Below the pieces are notes generated by a model, which did no database searches, was not told the DNA's origin, and was given only the letters and a program-made list of their open reading frames with translations. The translations under genes were made by a program, and so were the position numbers. DNA of 64,000 nt, from the NCBI GenBank assembly GCA_002369325.1, contig DFDU01000046.1:1-64000 (forward strand), written 5' to 3'. Source of the DNA: Lachnospiraceae bacterium UBA3820 (GTDB taxonomy: Bacteria; Bacillota; Clostridia; Lachnospirales; Lachnospiraceae). Shown in pieces: positions 17,726 through 26,157 of this stretch (within the stretch, counting starts at the first letter, position 1; the number at the start of each line of letters is the position of its first letter).

Positions 17726-19375
17726 TTAATTTACATTTTCAAATCCGTAGCAGGCCTCATCAACAAGCTCGCCTGTGGAAGAATCATATATTCTGAACAA
17801 TGTCCAATAGTAACCATATACAGGTTGCCATACAGTCCAGAGGCAGTTACCATCTGCTCCGCATCTTCCTGTAGTATATACCCAAGCATCCTTACCCTGC
17901 ATATAAAGGTTACAGTCAAGTATAAGCATCTCGTATTGGTACTTATGATTTGGATTATCATAGCTTTCTATGCCTATAAGATATCCTCCGCCCTCACCGG
18001 TGTAAGGCATCTGGCAGATACCCTTGATTTGCTTATGATATTCCGTACCGAAAGCGTATTGTATCTCTGTCTCAGGTTGTCCGACTATTCTAGCATAACA
18101 AACAAATACATATCCGCCGGATTCTTTAGGAGTCCAATTCATCCAGTTATTATTTTTTGTCCATGGACTTACTTCAAACCAATGTTCAGGATCGTTGTTA
18201 TTACATCCAACCCATTTGTACTCCACTACATCTGACGGATTACTCTTTTGAATATTTATACCTGCCTGAATTGACGGATAATTACTTGCGCAGTAGATAC
18301 CGGTTGGTGAGAGTGTTCCAGTGGATGGATTGTCATAATATTCGTATGTACATGTATGCTCATCACTATATCCGGTAACAACTCCATCTTTGATAGTCCG
18401 GCTTATCCAGTTAGCTTCAATAATATCTCCATCCGAATCATATTTATTAGTATAAATATATTCTGTTGTACTTGTTGAATTAGTTGATTTTTCTGTTCTC
18501 TTTGTCAGATTTCCCCTTATATCATATTCATATGTTTGAGTTAAACCATCAGTTGTTAATTTTACTAATTTTCCGTTACTGTATTCACATTCAAAAGAAC
18601 TACCTTCTTCCGAACCGGATATAATGTTTCCGTCTTTATCAAATTTATATTTATATTCTCTATCAAAAAGCGTTCCATCTATATCTATTTCAATTACATT
18701 ACCTTTCGCATCGTATGTATATATATGCGTATATGTATCTAAACTGTCCTTTTGAATAATTTTAGTCTTTTTGTTTTTATTATCATATTCATATTCAAAT
18801 TTTGAAGTATCCGTATCAGTTAATACACCTGAATCATATTTTTCTGATACTATGCTCGTAATATCTCCGTTATCATTATATTGGTATTTTTTTAAATAAC
18901 TAGTCGAATTATAATAATAACTTGTTTCCGTCTCAAAAATATTTCCTTTATTATCATACTTAAATACTATTTTATAAATTCCATCATTATCTTTATAAAT
19001 TCTATTTCCTCTGTTATCATAACCGACTTCAATCTTACTATAATCATTCTTCACTGTTTTTATTTTTTTTACAGTATTCACAAGACAATTTTCAGTTACA
19101 ACATACCCCGAATCATAGCCATAATGCGGATTTCTCGGATCATAAGAACTATATTCAAATTTAGGATAAAACCTTATATAATCATCCAGAAGATAATCAT
19201 TTTCCTCGAACTCATCATTAATATCCGAAGGCTCATCGGTTTCCGCCTTATCTGAAAATGTCGCATCACTATCTGTCGCACTTTCCTCTGCACGTACAGT
19301 ATTACAATTCAAACCGCTTCCCGACATAAGAACAGCCCCGCAGATTGCCAAAGCTACAAATTTCTTTAATCTCAT
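17726..19375 (-). CDS. Secreted YD-repeat (RHS-like) surface protein
   Basis: 549 residues. A Sec signal peptide (MRLKKFVALAICGAVLMSGS) and an acidic linker precede about ten YD/RHS-type repeats from ~115 to ~345 (KYDNKGNIFETE, QYNDNGDITSI, TYDAKGNVIEID, KFDKDGNIISG, EYDIRGNLTKR). A ~200-residue Trp/Tyr-rich C-terminal domain follows (WFEVSPW, NNWMNWTPKESGGYVFVCY), repeated twice and probably beta-rich. There is no sortase motif. Unlike RHS toxins it is short and has no visible toxin tip. YD repeats bind carbohydrate or form shells in other proteins; the role here may be adhesion. The second ATG (19375) is better spaced from AGGAGG than the one at 19381. Expression is probably controlled by the G9 promoter at 19441-19471. 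Confidence 0.8.
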   Translation of the reverse strand: MRLKKFVALAICGAVLMSGSGLNCNTVRAEESATDSDATFSDKAETDEPSDINDEFEENDYLLDDYIRFYPKFEYSSYDPRNPHYGYDSGYVVTENCLVNTVKKIKTVKNDYSKIEVGYDNRGNRIYKDNDGIYKIVFKYDNKGNIFETETSYYYNSTSYLKKYQYNDNGDITSIVSEKYDSGVLTDTDTSKFEYEYDNKNKKTKIIQKDSLDTYTHIYTYDAKGNVIEIDIDGTLFDREYKYKFDKDGNIISGSEEGSSFECEYSNGKLVKLTTDGLTQTYEYDIRGNLTKRTEKSTNSTSTTEYIYTNKYDSDGDIIEANWISRTIKDGVVTGYSDEHTCTYEYYDNPSTGTLSPTGIYCASNYPSIQAGINIQKSNPSDVVEYKWVGCNNNDPEHWFEVSPWTKNNNWMNWTPKESGGYVFVCYARIVGQPETEIQYAFGTEYHKQIKGICQMPYTGEGGGYLIGIESYDNPNHKYQYEMLILDCNLYMQGKDAWVYTTGRCGADGNCLWTVWQPVYGYYWTLFRIYDSSTGELVDEACYGFENVN

Positions 19376-19440
19376 TAACATTTTCCTCCTATTAACCTCA
19401 TCACATTAAAATATAAAACAGTATATTTAATACATTGTTC

Positions 19441-19471
19441 ATTGTACCCCCCCCCGATAGAATTTTGTCAA
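19441..19471 (-). promoter_or_regulatory. Promoter with G9 homopolymer spacer (candidate phase-variable)
   Basis: Minus strand: TTGACA (19466-19471), a 19-bp spacer and TACAAT (19441-19446). The nine spacer bases next to the -10 are all G (19447-19455). The spacer is 2 bp longer than the 17-bp optimum, so loss of two G would create an optimal promoter. The -10 lies about 65 bp upstream of the start codon of the YD-repeat protein gene. No better promoter was found for that gene. Confidence 0.7.
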
Positions 19472-19539
19472 TATAGAATTCATTGAGGCTTACATAGTCC
19501 CTATAGATTGCAAACGCATAATCACTCCAAAAGCAATCC

Positions 19540-19575
19540 GGCTCAAGGCAGCACTGCAAGTGCTGTTTTTGAGCC
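19540..19575. repeat. Hairpin adjoining the palindromic element
   Basis: GGCTCAA...TTGAGCC encloses AGCACT-GCA-AGTGCT, a nested hairpin directly abutting the large palindrome that starts at 19576. Confidence 0.55.
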
Positions 19576-19861
19576 ACAGGTACAGAGGTTCCTTCTGATA
19601 AGCAAAAGTAAATCTGACATAAAATATAAATAGAGGGTAATTTACAACATTTGCCCAATTTGCTTCAAATCAGAAATGAAGATTCGCAGTTCTTTACTCA
19701 GAAACCGAATTGTCTGAGCGTAGCGAGTTTTCGGTTTCGTGTAAAAGAACAAGAATATGAATGTTCTGATTTAGCAAATTGATGGCACGTTGTAAATACC
19801 CTCTATTTATATATTTTATGTCTTATGAAACCCTCATATCAGAAGGAACCTTTGTACCTGT
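19576..19861. repeat. 286-bp near-palindromic element (MITE-like)
   Basis: The ends ACAGGTACAGAGGTTCC and GGAACCTTTGTACCTGT are inverted repeats. Complementarity continues almost to the centre: CATAAAATATAAATAGAGGG on the left matches its complement on the right, then TTTACAAC, CAATTTGCT, AAATCAGAA and GAAACCGAA also pair. The whole element can fold on itself. It contains no gene. It lies 26 bp beyond the stop codon of the ABC permease gene. A degraded relative lies at 21932-22080, on the other side of the same operon. Confidence 0.75.
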
Positions 19862-19887
19862 CCCCCCACGAGGAACGCCAAAAACTT

Positions 19888-20706
19888 TTACTCCAAATTA
19901 AGCTTATGCTTCGTCAACCATCCTGTAATTGTCACAAGTGCAGCGACACCCAATACTTCGAATGTAGATATCACAGCAAAGAATCTGTTGGCAATCTCAA
20001 AGCTGAAATTCTTTGAATTTTCAATACTTTCAAAATCCGAAAGCAATCCTGTATCTCTCAAAATTACAAGGAAGAAAATCGAAAGAATCTGAAAAGCCGC
20101 GTAAAAAATAATCATTCCCACAATCGACATAATCTTTTTATTATTTGAAAACGAATGACCAAAAGCATATGCTGCATTAAACATCCATTGAGACAGAAGC
20201 ATACCTGCAAGGAAGGTTACCAAAACAAGAATGATCAATGTAAGAACAAGCACATTTGAAACATCCGTGGTGATATACCCCACCAGGTCAATCAAAACGT
20301 CAAACAGCTTATCATATATTTCAAAATCCATAGCAGCAAGACAAATTGAAAACGGAATAACTATTGCTGCACTTATATAAGTCAGGATATCAACTATAAG
20401 TCTTCCTATCATCAAGGTCGAAGTCTTAACCGGCAAAGTATTCGTAAGATAACCCTGATCCTTAAACAAACGATTTCTAAAATCAACCAAAGGATAAAGA
20501 AAAACCGCAAGTAACGCAAATATAACAACAAAACCATAAACAACCTGCAGGAGACCTACAAACAAAGCAACATACTCATTAGCAATAGCATCTCTTGACT
20601 GATCAAGAACATAAAAAATAGGGCTGTAAATAAGTAATACCGAATATACAAGCAATAAAGGCTTATATCTGTTAATTATTTCATTTTTAATACATTTTCC
20701 TAACAT
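19888..20706 (-). CDS. ABC transporter permease
   Basis: 272 residues with about six hydrophobic segments (YKPLLLVYSVLLIYSPIFYV at ~14; VVYGFVVIFALLAVFLY at ~55; LIVDILTYISAAIVIPFSI; VLTLIILVLVTFLAGML; IMSIVGMIIFYAAFQILSIF; FAVISTFEVLGVAALVTITG near the C-terminus). It is the membrane half of the transporter whose ATPase gene overlaps its start by 7 bp. With the GntR regulator this matches YtrA-type operons, which respond to cell wall stress or antimicrobial peptides; the substrate cannot be read from the sequence. Confidence 0.85.
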   Translation of the reverse strand: MLGKCIKNEIINRYKPLLLVYSVLLIYSPIFYVLDQSRDAIANEYVALFVGLLQVVYGFVVIFALLAVFLYPLVDFRNRLFKDQGYLTNTLPVKTSTLMIGRLIVDILTYISAAIVIPFSICLAAMDFEIYDKLFDVLIDLVGYITTDVSNVLVLTLIILVLVTFLAGMLLSQWMFNAAYAFGHSFSNNKKIMSIVGMIIFYAAFQILSIFFLVILRDTGLLSDFESIENSKNFSFEIANRFFAVISTFEVLGVAALVTITGWLTKHKLNLE

Positions 20707-21401
20707 TTGAATACCTCCCTGAAAATCTCATCAACCGATTGACCTCTCTGACTTCTTAAAGCATCAGCATCCTGATGGCAAACGATTTGTCCCTCTTTTA
20801 CAAAAACAACATCATCAAGAATATTTTCTATATCGGAAATAAGATGTGTCGAAAGAAGAATAGTTGCCTCACTGTCATAATTGGTAATAATGGTCTGAAG
20901 AATATAATCTCTTGCCGCAGGATCAACACCTGCAATAGGCTCATCCAAAAGATAAAGCTTTGCTTTTCTGCTCATTACCATAATAAGCTGAATCTTCTCT
21001 TTATTACCCTTTGAAAGCTTCTTGAAAACCATATCCGGTTCAAGCTTGAGAAGCTCCATCATGTGATAAGCTCTCGCCTCATCAAAGTCCGCATAAAAAT
21101 CCTTAAACAAATTTACAAGATTTTTAATCTTTAAGCTCTCATTAAAATAAGTTCTTTCAGGAAGATAAGAAACAACCGCCTTTGTTTCCGGACCTATTTT
21201 CTTACCTGCTATGGTTATATTTCCCGCATCAGGTTTCAAAAGACCCGCAAGCATCTTGATAAGTGTTGTCTTACCACTTCCGTTAGGTCCGAGAAGTCCG
21301 ATTATCTTTCCGCTTTCAAGATTTAAATTCAAATCCGTAAAAACCTGTTTCTTAATTCCATATCCCTTTTTAACCTGAGATATCTCAACCAGATTACTCA
21401 T
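20700..21401 (-). CDS. ABC transporter ATP-binding protein
   Basis: 233 residues with Walker A GLLGPNGSGKTTLIKML (~35-51), a signature region LSKGNKEKIQLIM (the usual SGG reads SKG, common in this transporter class), Walker B LYLLDEPIAGVD and H-loop LLSTHLISDIE. It powers the permease encoded directly downstream and overlapping it. The gene lies second in the gntR-ABC operon. Confidence 0.93.
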   Translation of the reverse strand: MSNLVEISQVKKGYGIKKQVFTDLNLNLESGKIIGLLGPNGSGKTTLIKMLAGLLKPDAGNITIAGKKIGPETKAVVSYLPERTYFNESLKIKNLVNLFKDFYADFDEARAYHMMELLKLEPDMVFKKLSKGNKEKIQLIMVMSRKAKLYLLDEPIAGVDPAARDYILQTIITNYDSEATILLSTHLISDIENILDDVVFVKEGQIVCHQDADALRSQRGQSVDEIFREVFKC

Positions 21402-21455
21402 ATATTCTTTCCCTCTTTTCTTAAAAATCTAATATCATTTCATCAATCATTTTAA

Positions 21456-21818
21456 CTACATTTTAATGTAATTATTTACACTATCCAAAAGCTCATTATC
21501 ATTAAAGCCAAGCTCTCTCATTCCATCGACATAATTCTTGGTCAGCCTGAATCCCGAATCAATTTTAAGCTTTCCGCTGTTTTCTCCCAAATCCGCTACA
21601 AATCTGCCTGCGGTTCTGTTAGAAACAAGAATTCCTGCTCTCTCAAGCTCAGATAAAGCTTTTTGCATGGTATTTGGATTTACTCCCGCAGTAAGAGCCA
21701 TATCTCGCACCGCCGGTACTCTGTCTCCCGGATTAAGCTCTCCCCTTGCAATCATCTTTTTTATCTGTTCCATAATCTGCATATAAATCGGAGAACTGTT
21801 ATCAAACTTCCATGACAT
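21456..21818 (-). CDS. GntR family regulator, YtrA subfamily
   Basis: 120 residues: a winged-helix GntR DNA-binding domain (PIYMQIMEQIKKMIARGEL, PGDRVPAVRDMA, VNPNTMQKALSELERAGI) with only a short dimerisation tail and no effector domain, the YtrA type. The ATG at 21818 is chosen because GGGAGGTGAG lies just upstream. It probably represses its own operon through the inverted repeat at 21866-21899, which overlaps the promoter, and controls the ABC transporter downstream. Confidence 0.9.
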   Translation of the reverse strand: MSWKFDNSSPIYMQIMEQIKKMIARGELNPGDRVPAVRDMALTAGVNPNTMQKALSELERAGILVSNRTAGRFVADLGENSGKLKIDSGFRLTKNYVDGMRELGFNDNELLDSVNNYIKM

Positions 21819-21865
21819 TTGCTCACCTCCCAAATAATCGAATTTAAGCAAGTTCCTATCCTTTT

Positions 21866-21926
21866 GTATTATTGTATTACTTGCTTAGTACAATAATACT
21901 ATAATACAAAGAAAATAATATGTCAA
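21866..21926 (-). promoter_or_regulatory. Promoter and operator of the gntR-ABC operon
   Basis: Minus strand: TTGACA (21921-21926), 17-bp spacer, TATAGT (21898-21903). A perfect 11-bp inverted repeat, GTATTATTGTA / TACAATAATAC (21866-21876 and 21889-21899), touches the -10 and covers the start site. This is the geometry of YtrA-type autorepression. Confidence 0.8.
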
Positions 21927-21931
21927 GCCCT

Positions 21932-22080
21932 AAAATAAAAAAAGTATTTACAAACCGAAAACTGTATCGTCTCAAAAAAGCGTCACCGTAATAGGTCTAA
22001 CTTTTGTGATACATTAAATCTTGTTGTAAATACCTTTTTTATTATATTTATAACTTATAAAACCCTTTTTCCTCAGAACA
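21932..22080. repeat. Decayed copy of the palindromic element
   Basis: TTGTAAATACC followed by a T/A-rich stretch, CTTATAAAACCC and CCTCAGAAC (22024-22079) matches, base for base in most positions, the right arm of the element at 19576-19861. TTTACAA at 21947-21953, preceded by an A/T tract, is its inverted partner. The left arm ends about 5 bp before the -35 of the gntR promoter. Confidence 0.6.
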
Positions 22081-22112
22081 TTATTTGACCGGTAATTTGC
22101 AGCAAACCATAC

Positions 22113-22850
22113 TTACCAGATTCCGTCATTGTCAAAGTTAAAATCATAATTATACAATTCCTGCATAGATTGCATTTCTTCTTCTCTTTCTTCATAGGAC
22201 TCAGCCTGCTGATCTATAAATTGCTGTTCGAGATCATTAATGTGCTGTTCTTCTTCATCCTCGGTAGTATTTTGATCATCCTGTTTTTGGTCATCCTGGT
22301 TTTGATCGTCCTGATTTTGATCATCCTGGTTTTGGTCGTCCTGACTTTGTTCTTCCTTCTTTTGCTCAAGTTCCTTAATCAGGTCATCGATTTCCTTCTT
22401 TAACTTTTCAGCCTCGCTGCTATGCCCCGTACCTTCATCATTGGCGCAATTATCCGGCAGAAGCACCTCTCTTGCTTCTTTAAGTGTTGCTATTGTCGCA
22501 TCAATTTTATCGGGAGCATCATAATCGGAAGGAATCTTTCCGATTATCGAAAGTGCAAGATTTATTCTGATCGAGCATTCCTTTTTATCCGGAAGATGAC
22601 ATTTGAGTGCTTTATTATATTCCTTTATGGCCTCATCATAATTACCGTTATTATAGAAAATATTTCCACGATTATAATATGCGATATAAGGCTGATAAAA
22701 ATTAGCAAATGTCAAAGCTTCAGCATGTCCGGTATAGGTATTCTCCCTAACCTTATTTTTTATATGCTCATTATAGGCATAGGTAAAAATAAGCTTACCG
22801 AGTACAACCAGATAAAACACATATAAAATCCAAAAAATCTTCTTTTTCAT
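22113..22850 (-). CDS. TPR membrane protein, BatC-like
   Basis: 245 residues: an N-terminal membrane segment (FWILYVFYLVVLGKLIFTY), a TPR-like helical pair (AYYNRGNIFYNNGNYDEAIKEYNKAL, here shown by its YNRGN...Y..A core, ~58-84), then a coiled coil and five tandem QDDQN units encoded by a 15-bp repeat (about 22265-22345). The C-terminus is very acidic. Its start overlaps the stop of the upstream VWA gene by 4 bp. It is last in the Bat-like operon, where TPR proteins usually assist the VWA proteins. Repeat number may vary by slippage. Confidence 0.8.
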   Translation of the reverse strand: MKKKIFWILYVFYLVVLGKLIFTYAYNEHIKNKVRENTYTGHAEALTFANFYQPYIAYYNRGNIFYNNGNYDEAIKEYNKALKCHLPDKKECSIRINLALSIIGKIPSDYDAPDKIDATIATLKEAREVLLPDNCANDEGTGHSSEAEKLKKEIDDLIKELEQKKEEQSQDDQNQDDQNQDDQNQDDQKQDDQNTTEDEEEQHINDLEQQFIDQQAESYEEREEEMQSMQELYNYDFNFDNDGIW

Positions 22851-23797
22851 CTAAGCTTCACCTTTCTCCTATAATAAACAAAATCAAAAACAAGTAATAC
22901 GCAAAGAGGAATTGCAAAATAATAATAAATATCCCTGTATCCCTTTTTGCCTTCCTTGCCGTATTCCAGATCCTCGATATCCTTCTTTATAGCTTCAAGA
23001 GTATCATTTAAATACGCCTGTTTGGTCATGTGAACATAATTAACACCCATATCATTTGCGATGCTCTTTAAATTATTTTCATCAATTTTTGAAATAGCTT
23101 TAACCTTATTATATGAAGCATCATAGGTATAAAGATATTCCGGTTCATTATCATCGCCCGAATAAGATACAGCCTTCATCGGACCTCCCGCAGTTGTTCC
23201 ATATCCGAGTACAGCTCCGTTATCAATATATTTATTTAAATCCGGATAACTCTTAAGCGTTTCGCTGTTTGTTATTTCACCATCACTGATAAAGAAAACT
23301 ATCTGATAATTATCCCTGTCATTATCCAAATCCTTTTTTACAAATTCCAGGGTTTCATTAAATGAAGTGCCCTTTGCATAAATTTTAGTCTGTCCGCTCA
23401 ACGAATTAACGACCTGCGTAAAAAGATTTATGTCAGTGGTATAAGGGATCGCCTTGTCTGTAATATTTCCGAAAGTAACAACAGAGAAACTAGCCGTAGG
23501 AAGATTATCCGCAATATATTTGCAATCCTCTTTTACCGCATCAATTCTTCTTCCGCTTCCGTCATAATCCTCAGCGAGCATACTTATGGTATCGTCAATT
23601 ACAAACAGCACATCAACATTTTGCTGTACCGTCGGAACATTATCATCCTCCACCATAGGCCGAAGATTTATGGCAAACAACAGAATAACAATTATAACCT
23701 GACGTATATAATTAAATTTTCCTTTTCTTCCAAGAAGAAGAAACAATACACATATAAGTGACATCACCCATATCGGTATAATAGGATTTAACTTCAT
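22847..23797 (-). CDS. VWA domain membrane protein, BatB-like
   Basis: 316 residues with two hydrophobic segments at the N-terminus (IPIWVMSLICVLFLL; IRQVIIVILLFAIN), a VWA domain with MIDAS VLFVIDDTISML (~64) and IVFFISDGEITNS, and a C-terminal membrane segment (YFAIPLCVLLVFDFVYY). Bat-type VWA proteins form envelope complexes remodelled by a MoxR ATPase. It overlaps both neighbouring genes by 4 bp. The ligand is unknown. Confidence 0.87.
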   Translation of the reverse strand: MKLNPIIPIWVMSLICVLFLLLGRKGKFNYIRQVIIVILLFAINLRPMVEDDNVPTVQQNVDVLFVIDDTISMLAEDYDGSGRRIDAVKEDCKYIADNLPTASFSVVTFGNITDKAIPYTTDINLFTQVVNSLSGQTKIYAKGTSFNETLEFVKKDLDNDRDNYQIVFFISDGEITNSETLKSYPDLNKYIDNGAVLGYGTTAGGPMKAVSYSGDDNEPEYLYTYDASYNKVKAISKIDENNLKSIANDMGVNYVHMTKQAYLNDTLEAIKKDIEDLEYGKEGKKGYRDIYYYFAIPLCVLLVFDFVYYRRKVKLR

Positions 23798-24792
23798 AAT
23801 CTAACCTTCCTGCTTACGATAAAATATAGACCTGTGCATATAAGCAATATATAAAACAATAGTACCGGCTTGTCCGTTATAAATGTCTGAATTTCCTGTG
23901 TATCCGATGCATCTGTTACACTTATCGCATCTATAACATCCTGAACCGCCGACTTACTTTTTATTCTGTAAAATTGTCCGCCGGTTTTTTCAATATCCTT
24001 TTTAAATGACTGTTCATCAACTACATAATCCGGTCCGAGTGCGAATATCTTAACACCATATTTTTTACAAAGATCTGTAGCTTCCGAAACAGATACTATC
24101 TGTTCTCCGTAAACCTCATTATCGGTTGAAACAATCATAATTCTGGCTCTGTCCGTTTTTTCCCTCAAATCAGGAAATGCGAAAAGACAGCCTGCTATTC
24201 CGTCTCCAATAAGAGAGCTTCCGTAATCGCTCAGGGTTCCGGCATATTTATATTCATATAATTCATAATCAAAATCAGAATACCAATTCCAGTAATCCGT
24301 GCTTTGCTCAAATGCCTTTTGAAGCTTGTCTATCTCATCCAAAACATAATCATAATCCGTTGTGAGCGGTACCAGAACTACTGTTTTACCGCAAAAAATT
24401 GTTATACCGAATCTTTCTCCGTCCAATCCCTTGACAAGCTTTTTCAAATCATCACAAATATTTTTATTAAGCTCATCCATCGAATCAGATATATCAAGGC
24501 AAAGAAAAATATCTCTGTTTCTTAAGGTCTTTGAAACAGTCTTAACCTCAACCGGTCTGGAAATCATAACAAAGCTTACCGCAATCGCTACCCAAAGGCA
24601 CATCATCGCAAATACGCTTAAAAGCTTATATATTATTGTTTTTTTCTTAAATCTTGGGTCGTCCTTTACATACGAAACATTTGCAGCCTTTATACTGTCC
24701 CTGAAATTCTTTTTACGTTTCAGGACAATAAAAGGAAGTATAACAAGCACAGCTATCCCGATGTATAAGACCCATCTGTACATTAATTCCAT
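23794..24792 (-). CDS. VWA domain membrane protein, BatA-like
   Basis: 332 residues: two N-terminal membrane segments (WVLYIGIAVLVILPFIVL; LLSVFAMMCLWVAIAVSFVMI), a VWA domain with MIDAS DIFLCLDISDSMDEL (~91), a Thr loop PLTTDYDY, and a C-terminal span (VLLFYILLICTGLYFIV). It is paralogous in layout to the next VWA gene. A 4-bp overlap downstream and 10-bp overlap upstream place it in the operon with MoxR and DUF58. Confidence 0.88.
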   Translation of the reverse strand: MELMYRWVLYIGIAVLVILPFIVLKRKKNFRDSIKAANVSYVKDDPRFKKKTIIYKLLSVFAMMCLWVAIAVSFVMISRPVEVKTVSKTLRNRDIFLCLDISDSMDELNKNICDDLKKLVKGLDGERFGITIFCGKTVVLVPLTTDYDYVLDEIDKLQKAFEQSTDYWNWYSDFDYELYEYKYAGTLSDYGSSLIGDGIAGCLFAFPDLREKTDRARIMIVSTDNEVYGEQIVSVSEATDLCKKYGVKIFALGPDYVVDEQSFKKDIEKTGGQFYRIKSKSAVQDVIDAISVTDASDTQEIQTFITDKPVLLFYILLICTGLYFIVSRKVRL

Positions 24793-25298
24793 TCAACTAT
24801 TACCTGCCTTGCCTTTTCACAAGTTTCAACTATATTTCCTTTATTATCCTCCGAGAACTCAGGCTCATAACATTCGTCAACCAAATAATAAAGCTTCGGA
24901 ATATTAAGTGTCTTAATCTCGCTCAAGGTATAATTTTGAACCTTAATTCCCGTAGCATCAAATACAAAGCTTCTTACCACCTTACTTAACTGCTGATAAG
25001 CATGCTTGTCCGAAAGCTTACCGCTGTTATATTTTTCCACGATGGAAGCAATAAGACCGGTATATTTTTGTTTTGCGGAATTTATGTCCAACGCTTTAAC
25101 CGGAGCAACATAATCCTCGGTCACTATCTTATTTTTATTTCTTATGTGTTTTACAAGCATAACTATCGGCGGGATTAGTGCTATAATAACAAGGATGATT
25201 ATAGGCCACAGCAAATATGAATACATATCCTGTAAACCCACTGTAATTTTATCGCTTATTCCGCCCGATGTGCTCGTACTAACGCCTGGTGTTTGCAT
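24783..25298 (-). CDS. Small membrane protein of the Bat operon (DUF4381-like)
   Basis: 171 residues. A single membrane segment (YLLWPIIILVIIALIPPIVML, ~26-46) is followed by a cytoplasmic helical domain (KYTGLIASIVEKYNSGKLS, YQQLSKVVRSFVFDATGI, TLSEIKTLNIPKLYYLVDECYE). Proteins of this layout occur between DUF58 and VWA genes in MoxR operons (DUF4381-like); this assignment rests mainly on position. The start at 25298 has GGAGAGG upstream and overlaps the DUF58 gene by 20 bp. Confidence 0.7.
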   Translation of the reverse strand: MQTPGVSTSTSGGISDKITVGLQDMYSYLLWPIIILVIIALIPPIVMLVKHIRNKNKIVTEDYVAPVKALDINSAKQKYTGLIASIVEKYNSGKLSDKHAYQQLSKVVRSFVFDATGIKVQNYTLSEIKTLNIPKLYYLVDECYEPEFSEDNKGNIVETCEKARQVIVEWN

Positions 25299-26157
25299 AT
25301 TTATGCCTCTCCAATAATTCAACAATTTTTTCGGTTACGTCATCTTTGCTGTCTATATCAGCAAAAACCGCACCATATCTTAACAGTTTCTTTTCATTTT
25401 CTTCATAGAGCTCTTTTTTTATCTTAAGTTCCAAATCCATAAACTTTTTATTTCCGGCAAAAAACTCCGGAATATGTTCGGATTTGTCAAAGTCATAAGA
25501 AACTCCGGAAGTAAAGTCAGCATCACTGATATTTATAAATAAAATATCATGCATAATCCTTAGTTTCTTAAGCGTACTCTCGCTTATGCTTTTGATTCCT
25601 GTCGCATCTGTTATTACAAAGATAACCATCTTACGCTTGATATTTTTTAGAATAAATCCGAGTGATTTGTTTAAATCTCCGCTTTCTTCATTAAATACAG
25701 CTCTGTCATACATAGTGAGAAGTCTCTCAAGATTAACAACACCTGTACGAAGCTGTCCGTATTCTATCATACCGTTTTTATTGAATACAGAGCCGACATA
25801 ATCACCGTTTTTGCACGCAATGTAAGCCGCTGTTCCGCCTGCCATAAGAGCAACCTCTTTCTTGGTTTCAAGATCTTTTGTATCGGCAAGCATCTTCTTA
25901 CCCGTATCAAAAACAAGCATAATATTATGTTTTTTCTCAGCAATATATCTTTTTACAAGAAGAGTTCTGCTTCTTGAAGATGCCTTCCAGTCAATATCTC
26001 TTATATTGTCTCCGAGCACGTATTCCCTCAAATCCTCAAAGTTCATACTGTTACCCTTATAGACAGACTTGTAGGAACCGTCAAAAACATTATCCGTCTT
26101 CTTGGTTGAATATATGCTTACATTTGCTTTAATTTTTGTGATATAATCTTCTATCAT
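25279..26157 (-). CDS. DUF58 domain protein of the Bat operon
   Basis: 292 residues. The DUF58 motif DIDWKASSRSRTLLVKRY (~55-72) is present and a VWA-like fold follows (NIMLVFDTGKKMLADT, MVIFVITDATGIKS). No membrane span is seen. DUF58 proteins are standard partners of MoxR ATPases, whose gene overlaps this one by 4 bp upstream. The usual MIDAS (DxSxS) reads DTGKK, so metal binding is uncertain. Confidence 0.88.
   Translation of the reverse strand: MIEDYITKIKANVSIYSTKKTDNVFDGSYKSVYKGNSMNFEDLREYVLGDNIRDIDWKASSRSRTLLVKRYIAEKKHNIMLVFDTGKKMLADTKDLETKKEVALMAGGTAAYIACKNGDYVGSVFNKNGMIEYGQLRTGVVNLERLLTMYDRAVFNEESGDLNKSLGFILKNIKRKMVIFVITDATGIKSISESTLKKLRIMHDILFINISDADFTSGVSYDFDKSEHIPEFFAGNKKFMDLELKIKKELYEENEKKLLRYGAVFADIDSKDDVTEKIVELLERHKYANTRR

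Noticed and set aside
19401..19658. 85-codon minus-strand open frame with Cys-rich reading
   Set aside because: It runs through the phase-variable promoter region, the hairpin and the left arm of the palindromic element, has no ribosome site, and would be broken by any change in the G tract.
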